Shown: positions 7,537 through 16,729, counted from the first letter of the stretch. The stretch is DNA of 22,020 bases from a virus (IMGVR_UViG_3300017763_000233:1-22020), one strand, 5' to 3'. The notes: generated from the letters alone by a model not told the origin. A program made the numbers and translations.

Positions 7537-7910
7537 CTAAATCGGACAACACAGTAGAAAAAAAACAATCAGCACTACAGAATGCACTGACACACTTTAA
7601 ATCAAAGTTGGCAGGTGAATTAAAAAAGATCGCAGTTCCCGAATGGAACATAGATGTCTACTACAGAGGCACATCTAGTATGGCCACTGAAGCAAAGATA
7701 TTGAGTTTGACCACAAGCGGTAAGACTGCTGAAGGTCTAGTTGAATCTATTGTACAGAAAGCAATGGACGAAGATGGCAAAAGACTGTTTAAGGACACTG
7801 ACCGTGCTACACTTATGCACGAAGCAGATCCACAGGTGCTCATCAAAGTGGCCACTGCTTTGAACAATGCTACTTCTGAAGACTCAATTGCAGACATTGA
7901 GGGAAACTAA
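7533..7910 (+). CDS. Tail assembly chaperone, short form (gpG-like)
   Basis: 125 residues, the unshifted product. Such chaperones coat the tape measure during tail assembly and are not in the finished virion. The protein is soluble and largely helical, with an N-terminal VEKKQSALQNALTHFKSKLA and a sheet segment IAVPEWNIDVYYRGTSSM. The last residues are SIADIEGN, and the stop codon TAA directly follows the slippery heptamer at 7901-7907. The position just before the tape measure and the downstream -1 frame ORF define it as the G half of a G/GT pair. Confidence in the function is high because of that context rather than because of sequence similarity. Confidence 0.8.
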   Translation: MTKSDNTVEKKQSALQNALTHFKSKLAGELKKIAVPEWNIDVYYRGTSSMATEAKILSLTTSGKTAEGLVESIVQKAMDEDGKRLFKDTDRATLMHEADPQVLIKVATALNNATSEDSIADIEGN

Positions 7911-8068
7911 ACAGGGACAGCGAACTTAGATCTTTGTTCGCCCTAGCAGAACACTTGCATATGACCGTAAGTGATGTTTTGAAGATGTCCCAAGTAGAGT
8001 TTAAAGGCTGGATCGCTTATTTGAATGTGAAGAATAAGGAACAGGAACAAAGGAAGAGACTAAAGTAG
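7533..8068 (+). CDS. Tail assembly chaperone, frameshifted long form (gpGT-like)
   Basis: A -1 shift on the heptamer at 7901-7907 extends the short form. Reading 7533-7907 in the first frame and then from 7907 in the -1 frame gives about 178 residues, stopping at TAG 8066-8068, immediately before the tape measure ATG. The extension reads LNRDSELRSLFALAEHLHM, then TVSDVLKMSQVEFKGWIAYL and a basic end with EQEQRKRLK. This LAEHL-TV-VLKMS-EF-GWIAY pattern is the usual T domain (DUF4035-like) of tail chaperones, which recruits the tape measure. The T part has no good start of its own. This stretch would otherwise be a 158-base gap. Confidence 0.88.
7901..7907 (+). other. Programmed -1 ribosomal frameshift site GGGAAAC
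   Basis: The heptamer fits X XXY YYZ exactly, with zero-frame codons GGA AAC re-pairing as GGG AAA. The next zero-frame codon is TAA. The lambda G/GT site is GGGAAAG, one base different. I saw no strong stem-loop directly downstream; the adjacent stop codon may help slippage. Confidence 0.88.
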
Positions 8069-10366
8069 ATGGCTATTAGAGAACAGTTAATAATCGAAGG
8101 CAAGAACAGGACTGGTCGTGCTTTTGGTCAGGTTCAAAAAGATCTAGGCAAGATGGATGGTGCTATGAAAGGCATCATTGCCACTGCGGCCGGTGTGGTT
8201 GCCGCTTTGGGATTCCAGAGACTAGCCTCTAGTACCATAGACACAGTTAGAAAGTTCCAAGACCTAGGTGCTGTATTAAAAACAGTTGAAGGTGATGCGA
8301 TCAAAGCCGCAGAATCAATGGGTCTTATCAGAGAATTTACCAAAACCACAACATTCCAACTAGATGATGTAACCCAAGCATTCATAACACTTAGAAATGC
8401 TGGACTAAAACCTACAGAAGCCTTTATGACTGACATAGGTAACATTGCCGCTGGTATGGGTAAAAGAATTGATGACGTAGCCAAAGCAGTATTCAATGCC
8501 ACAACTGGTGAATTTGAAATGCTTAAACAACTGGGTATCAAAGTAAAAACAGAAGGTGACAAACTCACTGTGCTGTTCAGAGGCACGAGCCGTACTATTG
8601 CAAATGATGGTAAAGCCATCGTAGGAGTGATACAAGAGATATCACAATCAGATTTCAGTACAGGTTTGGCTGATAGTGCCAACACATTGACAGGTGCAAT
8701 TTCAAATATGAAAGATGCATCAGAAGAATTCCAAGTTGCCATAGGTGATGCAGGACTTACCGGTGAACTTACAAAATTCACAAGAGAGATAACAGCCACA
8801 ATCAACGGTTCATCAGAATTAAGTTTCCAAATAGGAACAGTGATGGCGAGTGCAGTGTCAGGCCTGAGAGCAGGCTTCCAATTTTTAGTGAAGAATGCTG
8901 ATGAAGTCAAAAACGCATTTGGAGCCATCGCCGCATTGGGTATGGCGGCTGTGATTGGTAGAATAACTATGGCAGTCAGAGCATTGACCATAGCGATAGC
9001 AACCAATCCATTGGGTGCATTGGCCACGGCGGCCGTTGCATTGATAGGTTATCTAAGTTTCAAAAATGGATTGGGTAAAACACTGGCACAGGTCAGAGCA
9101 GTGATAGAATTATTAGGACAAGCATTTAGTAAATTTGCACAGTTCATCAGAGACAAAGTTGGTGCAGTCATAAACAAATTAAAAGATGTGTTCTTGGCAT
9201 TTGTTCAATCAGCGATCAATGGATACAATGCATTGGCATCATTTATACCATTGATAGAAAAGTTCGAAGGTGATGCAAGTGATCTAACAGGTGTCATAGT
9301 TGAAATGGGCAAAGATGGCTTGGAGTATGCAGGTGGCAAAGTAGATGAATTAGCAGATGCACTGAAAAATGCAGTCCCACCGGGTGTGGAAGATGGCTAC
9401 AACAAAGTCAAACAAGTGATCATTGACACAGGCAATGAATATGACGTCACAAAAGAAAAAGCCAAGAAAGCATTTGAAGCCTCAAAGTTCTACAATGACA
9501 AGATCATACAGATAGCCAAACAAGGTGGCAACACCGAAGGTGGCACAGGCACAGTATCAGATCAAGGCCTAAGCAAAGAACAGAAAAAAATAGAAGAAGC
9601 ACTGAGCAAGAGAGTGCAAAAAATTATTGATTCGGCGAGAACAGAAACAGAAGTTCTAGAAGATCAACGAGACAAGGATCTAAGAGACCTTAGAGATTAT
9701 TATGGTACAAGGATAGCATTTGATGAAGAATATTTGCGATTGTATCAGAGTGTTCAAGACAAATTCAAGAGAGCAGAAGCAAAACAAAGAAAAAGAATGG
9801 TAGATGACCAATTCCAAATTATCAAAGATGGTAATATGGCAGAATTGGATCTAACAAATCTCACCAAAGATGAGATAACTGATATCACAAAGAAAACAGG
9901 CAGAGAAGCCTTAGATGCATTATCAGAACACAACAGGACAGCATTCAAAATAAACAAAGCATTGGCGATCAAAGATGCAATAATGAGTACTGCACAAGGT
10001 GTATCGAAAGCATTAAGTTATGGACCATTTGGTATACCATTGGCGATAGCAATTGGTGCCTTGGGTGCCGCTCAGATTGCCACGATAGCCAAACAACAAT
10101 ACGCCGGAAGAGCAATGGGTGGACCAGTTGGTGCAGGACAGAATTATCTTGTTGGTGAAAGAGGACCAGAAATATTTAGAGCACCAGCAGGTGGTGGTAT
10201 GATAGACAATGGTTCACGTGGATCAGGACATCCAATCAATATCAACTTCAATGTTGAAGCAATTGATGGTGCCAGTTTCCAAGACACACTGGCAGAAAAC
10301 AGATCAGCAATCATATCATTGGTAAACGAAGCAGTGAATGACTCAGGTAGAAGGAGCATAATATAA
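8069..10366 (+). CDS. Tape measure protein
   Basis: 765 residues, the largest gene. It sets tail length and is ejected with the DNA. Seen here: an N-terminal helical region starting with an RTGRAFGQVQKDLGKM segment, a first hydrophobic patch (IIATAAGVVAALGF, about 36-50), a membrane-like region at about 281-330 (FGAIAALGMAAVIGR, then NPLGALATAAVALIGYL), charged coiled coil at about 500-600, a third hydrophobic patch at about 650-675, and the hallmark C-terminal GGPVGAGQNYLVGERGPEIF near residue 695. At about 1.5 angstroms per residue the tail would be roughly 115 nm. No peptidase or lysozyme domain is apparent. It starts directly after the GT stop codon. Confidence 0.93.
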   Translation: MAIREQLIIEGKNRTGRAFGQVQKDLGKMDGAMKGIIATAAGVVAALGFQRLASSTIDTVRKFQDLGAVLKTVEGDAIKAAESMGLIREFTKTTTFQLDDVTQAFITLRNAGLKPTEAFMTDIGNIAAGMGKRIDDVAKAVFNATTGEFEMLKQLGIKVKTEGDKLTVLFRGTSRTIANDGKAIVGVIQEISQSDFSTGLADSANTLTGAISNMKDASEEFQVAIGDAGLTGELTKFTREITATINGSSELSFQIGTVMASAVSGLRAGFQFLVKNADEVKNAFGAIAALGMAAVIGRITMAVRALTIAIATNPLGALATAAVALIGYLSFKNGLGKTLAQVRAVIELLGQAFSKFAQFIRDKVGAVINKLKDVFLAFVQSAINGYNALASFIPLIEKFEGDASDLTGVIVEMGKDGLEYAGGKVDELADALKNAVPPGVEDGYNKVKQVIIDTGNEYDVTKEKAKKAFEASKFYNDKIIQIAKQGGNTEGGTGTVSDQGLSKEQKKIEEALSKRVQKIIDSARTETEVLEDQRDKDLRDLRDYYGTRIAFDEEYLRLYQSVQDKFKRAEAKQRKRMVDDQFQIIKDGNMAELDLTNLTKDEITDITKKTGREALDALSEHNRTAFKINKALAIKDAIMSTAQGVSKALSYGPFGIPLAIAIGALGAAQIATIAKQQYAGRAMGGPVGAGQNYLVGERGPEIFRAPAGGGMIDNGSRGSGHPININFNVEAIDGASFQDTLAENRSAIISLVNEAVNDSGRRSII

Positions 10367-10367
10367 T

Positions 10368-10979
10368 ATGGCAGACTTTCCATTAACATACACCAACGTG
10401 GCAGGTGCAAGTGTCACAGTCACACCAAGTTCAGTAGAAGTAGAATTAAATTCTAGAACTGTGAGAACAACATCATTGAGTGGTAGACAACAGGTAAGAA
10501 GTTTTGGCACAAGTTATTATGTTGTGTCATTGAACTTTCCTCCTTTGATAGAAGAAGACCTAGCACAGGTCAAAGCAAAATTAACAACATTGAGAGGTGG
10601 TGTTGGCACATTCACAATAGCAACACAGAACTTCACAAACAAAAAAGGTTCAAGCACAGCAGAAGAAGAATTAGGATCAAGTTTTACAGGTGCAATTGGT
10701 GTAACCCAAGTAACAACTATTGGATCAAACGAATTTAAACCTGGTGAATATTTTATATTTTCAAATCACACAAAGGCATATCAGGTCATAAGTCATTCAG
10801 GTACTACATTGACATTCGAACCACCTTTGCAAACTGCGGTTGCACAAAGTTCGGGACACGATATCAGATCTGGTGCAAACTTTGTAATGACTTGTAGACT
10901 TTCTGATGATAACATATCATACACACAAGGAGCAGACGGGTTTAGTAGAATACAATTTTCAGCGATAGAGGCAGTTTAA
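10368..10979 (+). CDS. Distal tail / baseplate-type virion protein
   Basis: 203 residues, predominantly beta. It begins one base after the tape measure stop. The N-terminal half alternates strands (ASVTVTPSSVEVELNSRTVR, SYYVVSLNFPPL) and includes a helix (EEDLAQVKAKLTTLRGG). The second half has the KPGEYFIFSNHTKAYQVISH and LTFEPPLQ segments, which look like the small beta-domain inserted in tail proteins that starts with a GEYF motif. Gene order (tape measure, this, DUF2163-like, J-like) matches the distal tail protein in many siphophages. The exact family is not certain. Confidence 0.68.
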   Translation: MADFPLTYTNVAGASVTVTPSSVEVELNSRTVRTTSLSGRQQVRSFGTSYYVVSLNFPPLIEEDLAQVKAKLTTLRGGVGTFTIATQNFTNKKGSSTAEEELGSSFTGAIGVTQVTTIGSNEFKPGEYFIFSNHTKAYQVISHSGTTLTFEPPLQTAVAQSSGHDIRSGANFVMTCRLSDDNISYTQGADGFSRIQFSAIEAV

Positions 10980-10980
10980 T

Positions 10981-11640
10981 ATGGCAAGATTAGGATCAGG
11001 ATTTTATGCAAACGCCAGCACAACTGCTCTGTTGAACAGAGATGCTGTGAATTGTTTCCATACTGTGGATCTGTTGATAGCAGATTCAGGTGTGAGCCTA
11101 AGCAACCTATTTTTAACAGACAATTTCTTTCCTGTGAGTTTCCAAAGCATAACACAGAGTGGATCACAAGATTATTCACCTTTGGGATCATTGATAGGAA
11201 TAACAGCCATACAAGAGAGCACCAGCATAAGGGTAAATGCTTTAACAGTAACCATATCAGGTGTGTCAGACAGTTTGGTCCACAAGATATTGAACACAGA
11301 TGAAATCATAAACAAGAGAGTTGCCATATACAGAACATTCATAGTGCCTGGCACAGCAGATCACACACCAGTGACTTCAGGCGGCACACAGAACACATAC
11401 ACATTGTATGATGGCACCATAAAAGATTTCAGTATAGAAGAAGGTGGTGATGACGCTAAAATTTCAATAAGTGTTGCATCACATTGGTCAGACTTTGATA
11501 AGAAGATTGGTAGGTTCACAAACGCAACCAGCCAACAGACAACCAAACAATACAACACAACAACAAAATTTTCAACTGATCAAGGTTTTAACTATGCCAG
11601 TCAGATGATTGGTGACATACAATGGGGACCAAAAGCATAA
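10981..11640 (+). CDS. Tail hub protein, DUF2163-like
   Basis: 219 residues. Proteins of this kind sit between the distal tail protein and the J-like tip. Supporting features are VDLLIADSGVSLSNLFLTD, ITAIQESTSIRVNALTVTIS, a strand with INKRVAIYRTFI, the LYDGTIKDFSIEE segment, and near the end a FDKKIGRFTNATSQQ motif, followed by STDQGFNYASQM and GDIQWGP. These last features recall the DUF2163/Phage_BR0599 tail proteins and gene transfer agent counterparts. The end overlaps the J-like gene by TAATG. The cysteine peptidase gene that often follows in related clusters is absent. Confidence 0.7.
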   Translation: MARLGSGFYANASTTALLNRDAVNCFHTVDLLIADSGVSLSNLFLTDNFFPVSFQSITQSGSQDYSPLGSLIGITAIQESTSIRVNALTVTISGVSDSLVHKILNTDEIINKRVAIYRTFIVPGTADHTPVTSGGTQNTYTLYDGTIKDFSIEEGGDDAKISISVASHWSDFDKKIGRFTNATSQQTTKQYNTTTKFSTDQGFNYASQMIGDIQWGPKA

Positions 11641-13802
11641 TGATTGGTTGGATAAGAAAACAATTTAACAAGATAGCCAAATGGTGGTTGGACAGACAGG
11701 CCCCACCAGGTGAATTCATTGCTTACATCAATGAACAAGAAGAACAACTGTTAAAAAAATATGGTGGTGCTGGTGTAGAATGGCAAGACACTGGTATCAA
11801 AAGTTTCTTCTTTAAAAAAATATTTAGGGCAGTCAAAAGAGTAGTAAAAAGTGTAGTAAGAGTTGTGAAAAAAGTGGTCACAGCGGTTGTAAAACCCATT
11901 CTCAAGATAGCAGATGGTTTTATGGGACTTTTTGGTATGAGTTTTGATATGCCTGAAATGCCAAGTCCAGAAAACTTTGACGATGTTCAACAGGGTATAT
12001 TGGTAAACAAACAATCCAATGTGGCCAATATACCTATAGTGTACGGAACAAGGAAAGTTGGTGGAACTAGGGTGTTTGTGAGTGGTGCAGGTGACAACAG
12101 CAAGTATCTATATGTTTGTTTGGTGATAGCAGAAGGTGAGATTGACTCATACACGAGAATGTTCATCAATGATGAAGAACAGAGCATAGATTCATTTGGC
12201 ACAGGTGCAACAAGATCAATATTGAGTTCAACACCAGATGGATCAACAAGTTCATACTACACAAACAATCAATCCAGAGCAAAATTTCAATTCTTCACAG
12301 GAACAGAAACACAGACAGCAAGTTCATTGTTGAAAGAACATCCAGATTGGAATGACAGTCATAGATTACAAGGTGTGGCTTACGTGGCCTGCAGATTTGA
12401 ATGGGTCAAAGCAGAATTTGATTCAAAAGGCAATCAAACAACCAGTAATCCTTGGTCAGGTGTTCCAAACATACAACTTGTGGTCAAAGGTAGAAAAGTT
12501 TTACCTCGTACCAGTTATAGTGCCAGCGATGACACTGCAACTGACACCAGCACATATGAATCAACAACAGGTTCATTTGTATTCTCAGACAATCCAGCAG
12601 ATTGTTTGATGGACTATCTGAGGAATCCCAGATATGGTAAAGGACTAAACAACAACAGAATTTCTTTCGCTGACTTTAGGGTGGCGGCTGATAATTGCAA
12701 CATATCAAAAGCATATGGCGGCACTTTAGGCAGTGCAGTCTTCTTGACCTGCAACACAGTGGTATCAACCAGTGACAGTGTGTTGAACAACACCAAAAAA
12801 CTGTTACAGAGTTGTAGAGGTTTTATGCCATACACAGATGGCAAGTACAGATTGAAGATAGAAGCCAATGAATCAACAACAGGAATACAAGAAATAACAG
12901 ACGATCACATCGTGTCAAGCATAACAGTTGCAAGTGTAGACAAGAACAGCAGATACAATCAGTCCAAAATTACGTTCGCAAATGAAAAGAAAGATTTTGA
13001 ATCAGACACAGTGATCTATCAAGACTCAGGCTACTTGACCAAAGATGGTGGTGAAGATCTAATTCTTCAAGTGTCTGCACCATCAATAACGAGGCGCGAG
13101 AGGGCTACTTATTATGGCAAGTATCTGGTTGATAGATCTAGGAAAAGTTTGACCTGCAGTTTCACAATGACCAATGAAGGACAAAATTTAAAACCAGGTG
13201 ACCTTGTCAAACTGACACACAGGTTCAAAAGAACAGGCGAAGAGACGGGCACATATGAATATATGTTCAATGCCCAAGTTTTCAGGGTGTTAGAAGTGTC
13301 ATTGAACTATGACAACACAGTGTCAGTGGATCTTGTTGAATATGACAGCACACTGGACACGATAACAGCATTGACAGTCGATCCCACAGAGGACAACAGT
13401 AGTCAACCAACACCACCCAGCAACAATCCAGGTGATCAGGACAAAGCCAACAACAACGCAAGGGCAAATGTCAAAACCACAGTCAGCGGACAAAGGGCAG
13501 GTGTCATATTCACAACACAGAACACAGATGCATTGGCAGACAAATTGCACATTGAATTGAGATTGAATGGTGGTGGTATCACAGCAACCACAATACCTAA
13601 TTTTGCAGACAGCATAGATTACTTTGTGTTCCAATCAGGTGGACAAGATTTCAAACCAGGGGACAATATTAAATATAAATTATACACAAGAAGAGGATCT
13701 GGAACTCATATGAGTTTCTTTCAAAGTGGTTCAGTGACATTTGGCGGATCAAACAGTTCAAGCACATTCAGTCAAAGTTATAGCAACCAAGGATGGACGT
13801 AA
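11640..13802 (+). CDS. Tail tip protein, J-like (host-specificity / central tip)
   Basis: 720 residues from the ATG at 11640 (TAATG with the gene before); an in-frame ATG at 11622 would add six residues and overlap more. The protein closes the distal end of the tail. After an N-terminal charged region there is a striking amphipathic basic stretch at about 62-88 (VKRVVKSVVRVVKKVV). Next come VNKQSNVANIPIVYGTRKVG and YVCLVIAEGEIDSYTRMF, both hallmarks of J-like tips. A central region follows with LMDYLRNPRYGKGLN, and a late one with RRERATYYGKYLVDRSRK and LKPGDLVKLTHRF. A Pro/Asn/Asp linker (PTPPSNNPGDQDKANNN) leads to a C-terminal beta domain. Its end lies four bases before the next gene. Confidence 0.85.
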   Translation: MIGWIRKQFNKIAKWWLDRQAPPGEFIAYINEQEEQLLKKYGGAGVEWQDTGIKSFFFKKIFRAVKRVVKSVVRVVKKVVTAVVKPILKIADGFMGLFGMSFDMPEMPSPENFDDVQQGILVNKQSNVANIPIVYGTRKVGGTRVFVSGAGDNSKYLYVCLVIAEGEIDSYTRMFINDEEQSIDSFGTGATRSILSSTPDGSTSSYYTNNQSRAKFQFFTGTETQTASSLLKEHPDWNDSHRLQGVAYVACRFEWVKAEFDSKGNQTTSNPWSGVPNIQLVVKGRKVLPRTSYSASDDTATDTSTYESTTGSFVFSDNPADCLMDYLRNPRYGKGLNNNRISFADFRVAADNCNISKAYGGTLGSAVFLTCNTVVSTSDSVLNNTKKLLQSCRGFMPYTDGKYRLKIEANESTTGIQEITDDHIVSSITVASVDKNSRYNQSKITFANEKKDFESDTVIYQDSGYLTKDGGEDLILQVSAPSITRRERATYYGKYLVDRSRKSLTCSFTMTNEGQNLKPGDLVKLTHRFKRTGEETGTYEYMFNAQVFRVLEVSLNYDNTVSVDLVEYDSTLDTITALTVDPTEDNSSQPTPPSNNPGDQDKANNNARANVKTTVSGQRAGVIFTTQNTDALADKLHIELRLNGGGITATTIPNFADSIDYFVFQSGGQDFKPGDNIKYKLYTRRGSGTHMSFFQSGSVTFGGSNSSSTFSQSYSNQGWT

Positions 13803-13805
13803 TAA

Positions 13806-14660
13806 ATGGGAACACATAACGGATATGTAGAAGATGGAGATTTGCTCCACAAAGGTGACCTAACTTGGGCAGACTTGGAACCAGGTTCCAGTTTAAGTTG
13901 GGATGAATGGTCAAAATGGACCACTTACACCTCCACTGGTAATCAATCAGTGAGTGGAGCAAAAGGTACACCGTTGATATATCAAACTGACATAATTGAT
14001 CTTGGAGCAACCAAAACGGTGTACCCACAAATAACCGTGGGATGTCAAGGAACGGCCAAAGTGGTCATAGAACACGGAGATGCAAGTAATCTCAGTGGTG
14101 CCACAGTATTGGGATCATACACCAGCACCAACGCACTAAATGGCACAGGCAACTATGATGAAACATATTACATATTAGACTATGTGACATCTGGATATGA
14201 ACAACCAGATAAAAACACCACAGCATACACAGGATTCACAAATAGATATGTCAGGATCACAATATTCGTTGAAAGATTCACATCAGCGACAGAGAGAGGT
14301 GAGCCTGTTATGACTTATCTAAATGTTGAATTGATTGACAAAGACACAGAACAAGAATTCATCACAGTGGCTGACACCAGCACACTGTCAGGAACAGTTG
14401 GTGCCAGAGTTATACCATTAACAAAAACCATTGCACCTATAACACAAATATTTTACAGTGACACACTGAACACCAGTGGCACAGATGGCAAGTACATCAC
14501 AAAGACTGTATCAAAAGCCAACAAAACATTTAAAACAATCAACCTAGACTTGTTTGAAGACACAACTGGTATAGACACGACCAATTTAGACATACACGTG
14601 ATTGGTATGCCTGCCTTAGCAGAACAAGAATCTGGATCAATTGAAAGGAGTACTGTATAA
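13806..14660 (+). CDS. Tail tip-associated structural protein
   Basis: 284 residues. It is beta-rich with many Thr and Gly, typical of virion surface proteins. It begins with GYVEDGDLLHKGDLTWADLE, includes YPQITVGCQGTAKVVIEHGD and a jelly-roll-like central part with TNRYVRITIFVERF, and finishes with a second beta domain ending VIGMPALAEQESGSIERSTV. The pattern GKYITKTVSKANKTFKTINL suggests a lectin-like or carbohydrate-binding sandwich. It lies four bases after the J-like tip and overlaps the next start by TAATG, so it is probably built into the tip. No family is named with confidence. Confidence 0.7.
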   Translation: MGTHNGYVEDGDLLHKGDLTWADLEPGSSLSWDEWSKWTTYTSTGNQSVSGAKGTPLIYQTDIIDLGATKTVYPQITVGCQGTAKVVIEHGDASNLSGATVLGSYTSTNALNGTGNYDETYYILDYVTSGYEQPDKNTTAYTGFTNRYVRITIFVERFTSATERGEPVMTYLNVELIDKDTEQEFITVADTSTLSGTVGARVIPLTKTIAPITQIFYSDTLNTSGTDGKYITKTVSKANKTFKTINLDLFEDTTGIDTTNLDIHVIGMPALAEQESGSIERSTV

Positions 14661-15412
14661 TGACATATTCAGGATGGCCGGCTAGCGGTACCAAACCAGC
14701 AACAACATCAACAGATGCTGACACGGATTCAATCAAAGCATCTAGAGCCGATATACAAAAAGCAGTAGTGGCTTTAAACAAAATTATAGATATATTTCAA
14801 CTAGAAGCAGAACCAACTGACAATCATATAATCAGATATGATGCGACCAGTGGTAAGTTTGAAACCACAGCAGACATAGACACTTCATTGTCTACAGTTG
14901 GTGTACACGACATATGGATACCCAGTCAGGCAATGTATCCCACAACAACCAATGGTGCCACTGACATTGAAACAACAGAAGTGAGTGCCACAAAACCAGA
15001 AGTTCGTTTCCTAGGATTCGCCACAGGTGCAGATGACTTCGCACAATTTTCAATCGCTATGCCAAAGAGTTGGAACGAAGGAACCATCACAGCAGAATTT
15101 TATTGGACAGCGGCCAGCGGATCAGGCGGTGTGAGTTGGGGCCTACAAGGTGTGTGTTTATCAGAAGGCGATGCACACAACACAGCATTTGGCACAGCAG
15201 TGGTAGTAGATGACACATTGACAACAGCAAATGATCTACATATCAGTCCAACAACATCAGCAATGACATTGGCAGGCTCTCCAGCCGCGGGTGATATTGC
15301 ATACTTCCAATTGTTTAGAGATACAGATGATTCAAATGACACACTGGGTGTGGATGCCAAATTGATTGGTGTCAAATTACATTACACAACTGAAGCGGAG
15401 ACTGATGCATAA
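14660..15412 (+). CDS. Tail fibre-like protein with RADI docking motif
   Basis: 250 residues. The first 45 residues end with DSIKASRADIQKAVVALN (from residue 23). A similar DS-x3-(S/A)-RAD-(I/L) motif opens the proteins at 16291 and 16824. After a short linker a beta domain starts at about residue 85 (DIWIPSQAMYPTTTNGATDI) and runs to the end, with ITAEFYWTAASGSGGVSWGL, AAGDIAYFQLFRD and LIGVKLHYTTEAETDA. This C-terminal domain is a conserved structural module of phage tip proteins as I know them. Start and stop each overlap neighbours by TAATG, so it is firmly part of the tip operon. It may be a fibre or a fibre connector. Confidence 0.7.
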   Translation: MTYSGWPASGTKPATTSTDADTDSIKASRADIQKAVVALNKIIDIFQLEAEPTDNHIIRYDATSGKFETTADIDTSLSTVGVHDIWIPSQAMYPTTTNGATDIETTEVSATKPEVRFLGFATGADDFAQFSIAMPKSWNEGTITAEFYWTAASGSGGVSWGLQGVCLSEGDAHNTAFGTAVVVDDTLTTANDLHISPTTSAMTLAGSPAAGDIAYFQLFRDTDDSNDTLGVDAKLIGVKLHYTTEAETDA

Positions 15413-16248
15413 TGGCACAACCTGGTTATATATTGGCAACAGGTGGTGCAAGAAGAACAATTGATGTTAATTCAATTAGTTTCAATGGTTCAACCAGTCA
15501 CATAAGATACGAAAACAGTTTTGTAGGAAGTTTTGGTACCGGTGGTAGATTTGTGGTATCATTTTGGTGTAAACCGGATATGGGTGCAAATGAAACCCAC
15601 ACAATAATTGAAGCAAATGAAGGAACTTTACCTGGTAATGCATCTATACAACAGATTGAATTAGAGAGTAATTCAAGTAGCAACATAAGATTAAAGATAC
15701 ATCATTTCAACGGCAACAGTTCTAACACCGGTGAGCGTCTAGAATTTATATCAGCGTACGGCAAGGTCACAAACAATGCTTGGAACCATATTGCTTACAG
15801 CGGTGGTGGTAGTGCCGTGCCAACAGCAGGATTGTTTTCATTAATGATCAATGATGCACACGAATCATCAACAACAGATGGTTCTAGACTGTCGTTGTTT
15901 CCTGGAAACACTGATCACGAAACGCATATAGGTGCAAAGTTTAATGATGATGAAAGTTCATCATCTAACAGATATTCAGGTTGTCTGGCAGAGTTCTATG
16001 TACACCAAGGTATCAATCAATTTTATGATTTTAGTGAGGCCTCTAGTAGAAGAAAATTTATTAGTGGATCAAAGCAACCAGTGACACTACCACCATTTAC
16101 ATCAGTTGAAGGATCAGGTGTTTCAGGTATGTATCTGCGTGGTACATCATCGACTTGGGCCAACACAGCCGGCGCAGATGTAGGAACAACAATGGGCACA
16201 CAAACTTTAAGCAACATAACCAATTGTGCGGATTCGCCAAGTGATTAA
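15412..16248 (+). CDS. LamG-like (concanavalin A-like) lectin domain protein, candidate receptor-binding protein
   Basis: 278 residues. Residues 20-215 carry the LamG/laminin-G jelly roll: ISFNGSTSHIRYENSF, GGRFVVSFWCKPDMGANET, then IRLKIHHFNGNSSNTGERL, NNAWNHIAYSGGGS and a late GCLAEFYVHQGINQFY, all typical strand positions of this fold (SxSxW strand, WNHIA strand). The C-terminal 60 residues hold KQPVTLPPFTSVEGSGVSGM and end TNCADSPSD. Such domains bind glycans or surface proteins. Its site among the tail tip genes suggests receptor recognition, or assembly as a surface decoration. It overlaps the previous stop by TAATG; the next gene is 42 bases away. Confidence 0.78.
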   Translation: MAQPGYILATGGARRTIDVNSISFNGSTSHIRYENSFVGSFGTGGRFVVSFWCKPDMGANETHTIIEANEGTLPGNASIQQIELESNSSSNIRLKIHHFNGNSSNTGERLEFISAYGKVTNNAWNHIAYSGGGSAVPTAGLFSLMINDAHESSTTDGSRLSLFPGNTDHETHIGAKFNDDESSSSNRYSGCLAEFYVHQGINQFYDFSEASSRRKFISGSKQPVTLPPFTSVEGSGVSGMYLRGTSSTWANTAGADVGTTMGTQTLSNITNCADSPSD

Positions 16249-16273
16249 AAGATTAAAACTAACTAAATATAAC
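16245..16273 (+). promoter_or_regulatory. Weak sigma-70 promoter candidate before the fibre genes
   Basis: TTAAAA (16245-16250) and TATAAC (16268-16273) are 17 bases apart in one of the few gaps within the virion operon. Both hexamers depart from consensus and the region is AT-rich, so chance is a real possibility. If real it would boost transcription of the fibre genes. Confidence 0.25.
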
Positions 16274-16290
16274 TATTAGGAGAACATATT

Positions 16291-16719
16291 ATGGCTTGGG
16301 CAACAGCAGGAAACATTGTAGTAACAAATTTAGATGCAGGCACAGATTCGCCAGCATCAGCGAGAGCAGATCTAAAAGCGGCCTTAGATGAATTGACAAT
16401 AGTATCAAACAATTTGGGCACAACAGATGGTGCGGCCAAAATAGAGTCAGATGGTGTTATCCGTGCCAGTGTCACAGGTGTTTCAACAGCATCAGGTGAC
16501 TTGACATTAACAAGTGCCACATCAAAAGTGGTCATTAACGACATCATAAATTTAACACCAAAGACAAAAGCAGAATTAGACGCATTGACATCAGCAGGTT
16601 CAACAACCAATGGTGACGTCGCTGTTTGCAGTAATGGTAATGCAGGTGCACAATGCCTGGCTATACACAATGGTACTGCCTGGTTGAAATTTGATGGTGG
16701 TGCATTAAGCACATCATAG
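16291..16719 (+). CDS. Short tail fibre protein A with shared N-terminal docking domain
   Basis: 142 residues. Residues 1-41 (starting MAWATAGNIVVTNLDAGTDS) are about two-thirds identical by eye to the start of the protein at 16824, including DSPASARADL at 19-28. After that the sequence diverges: a hinge (GTTDGAAKIESDG), repeated Thr/Ser/Val strands, the segment LTPKTKAELDALTSAG, and the ending GNAGAQCLAIHNGTAWLKFD, which is common in small fibre proteins. The first domain probably anchors to the tip, and the second is the exposed part. An AGGAG site precedes the ATG. No catalytic motif was seen. Confidence 0.75.
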   Translation: MAWATAGNIVVTNLDAGTDSPASARADLKAALDELTIVSNNLGTTDGAAKIESDGVIRASVTGVSTASGDLTLTSATSKVVINDIINLTPKTKAELDALTSAGSTTNGDVAVCSNGNAGAQCLAIHNGTAWLKFDGGALSTS

Positions 16720-16729
16720 GAGAGATAAA

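Noticed and set aside
8134-9027. A 297-codon antisense ORF under the tape measure gene
   Set aside because: Its composition (Ser, Ala, Ile and Pro-rich without domain structure) is what a codon-biased gene read backwards gives; there is no ribosome site and it lies entirely within a confident gene.
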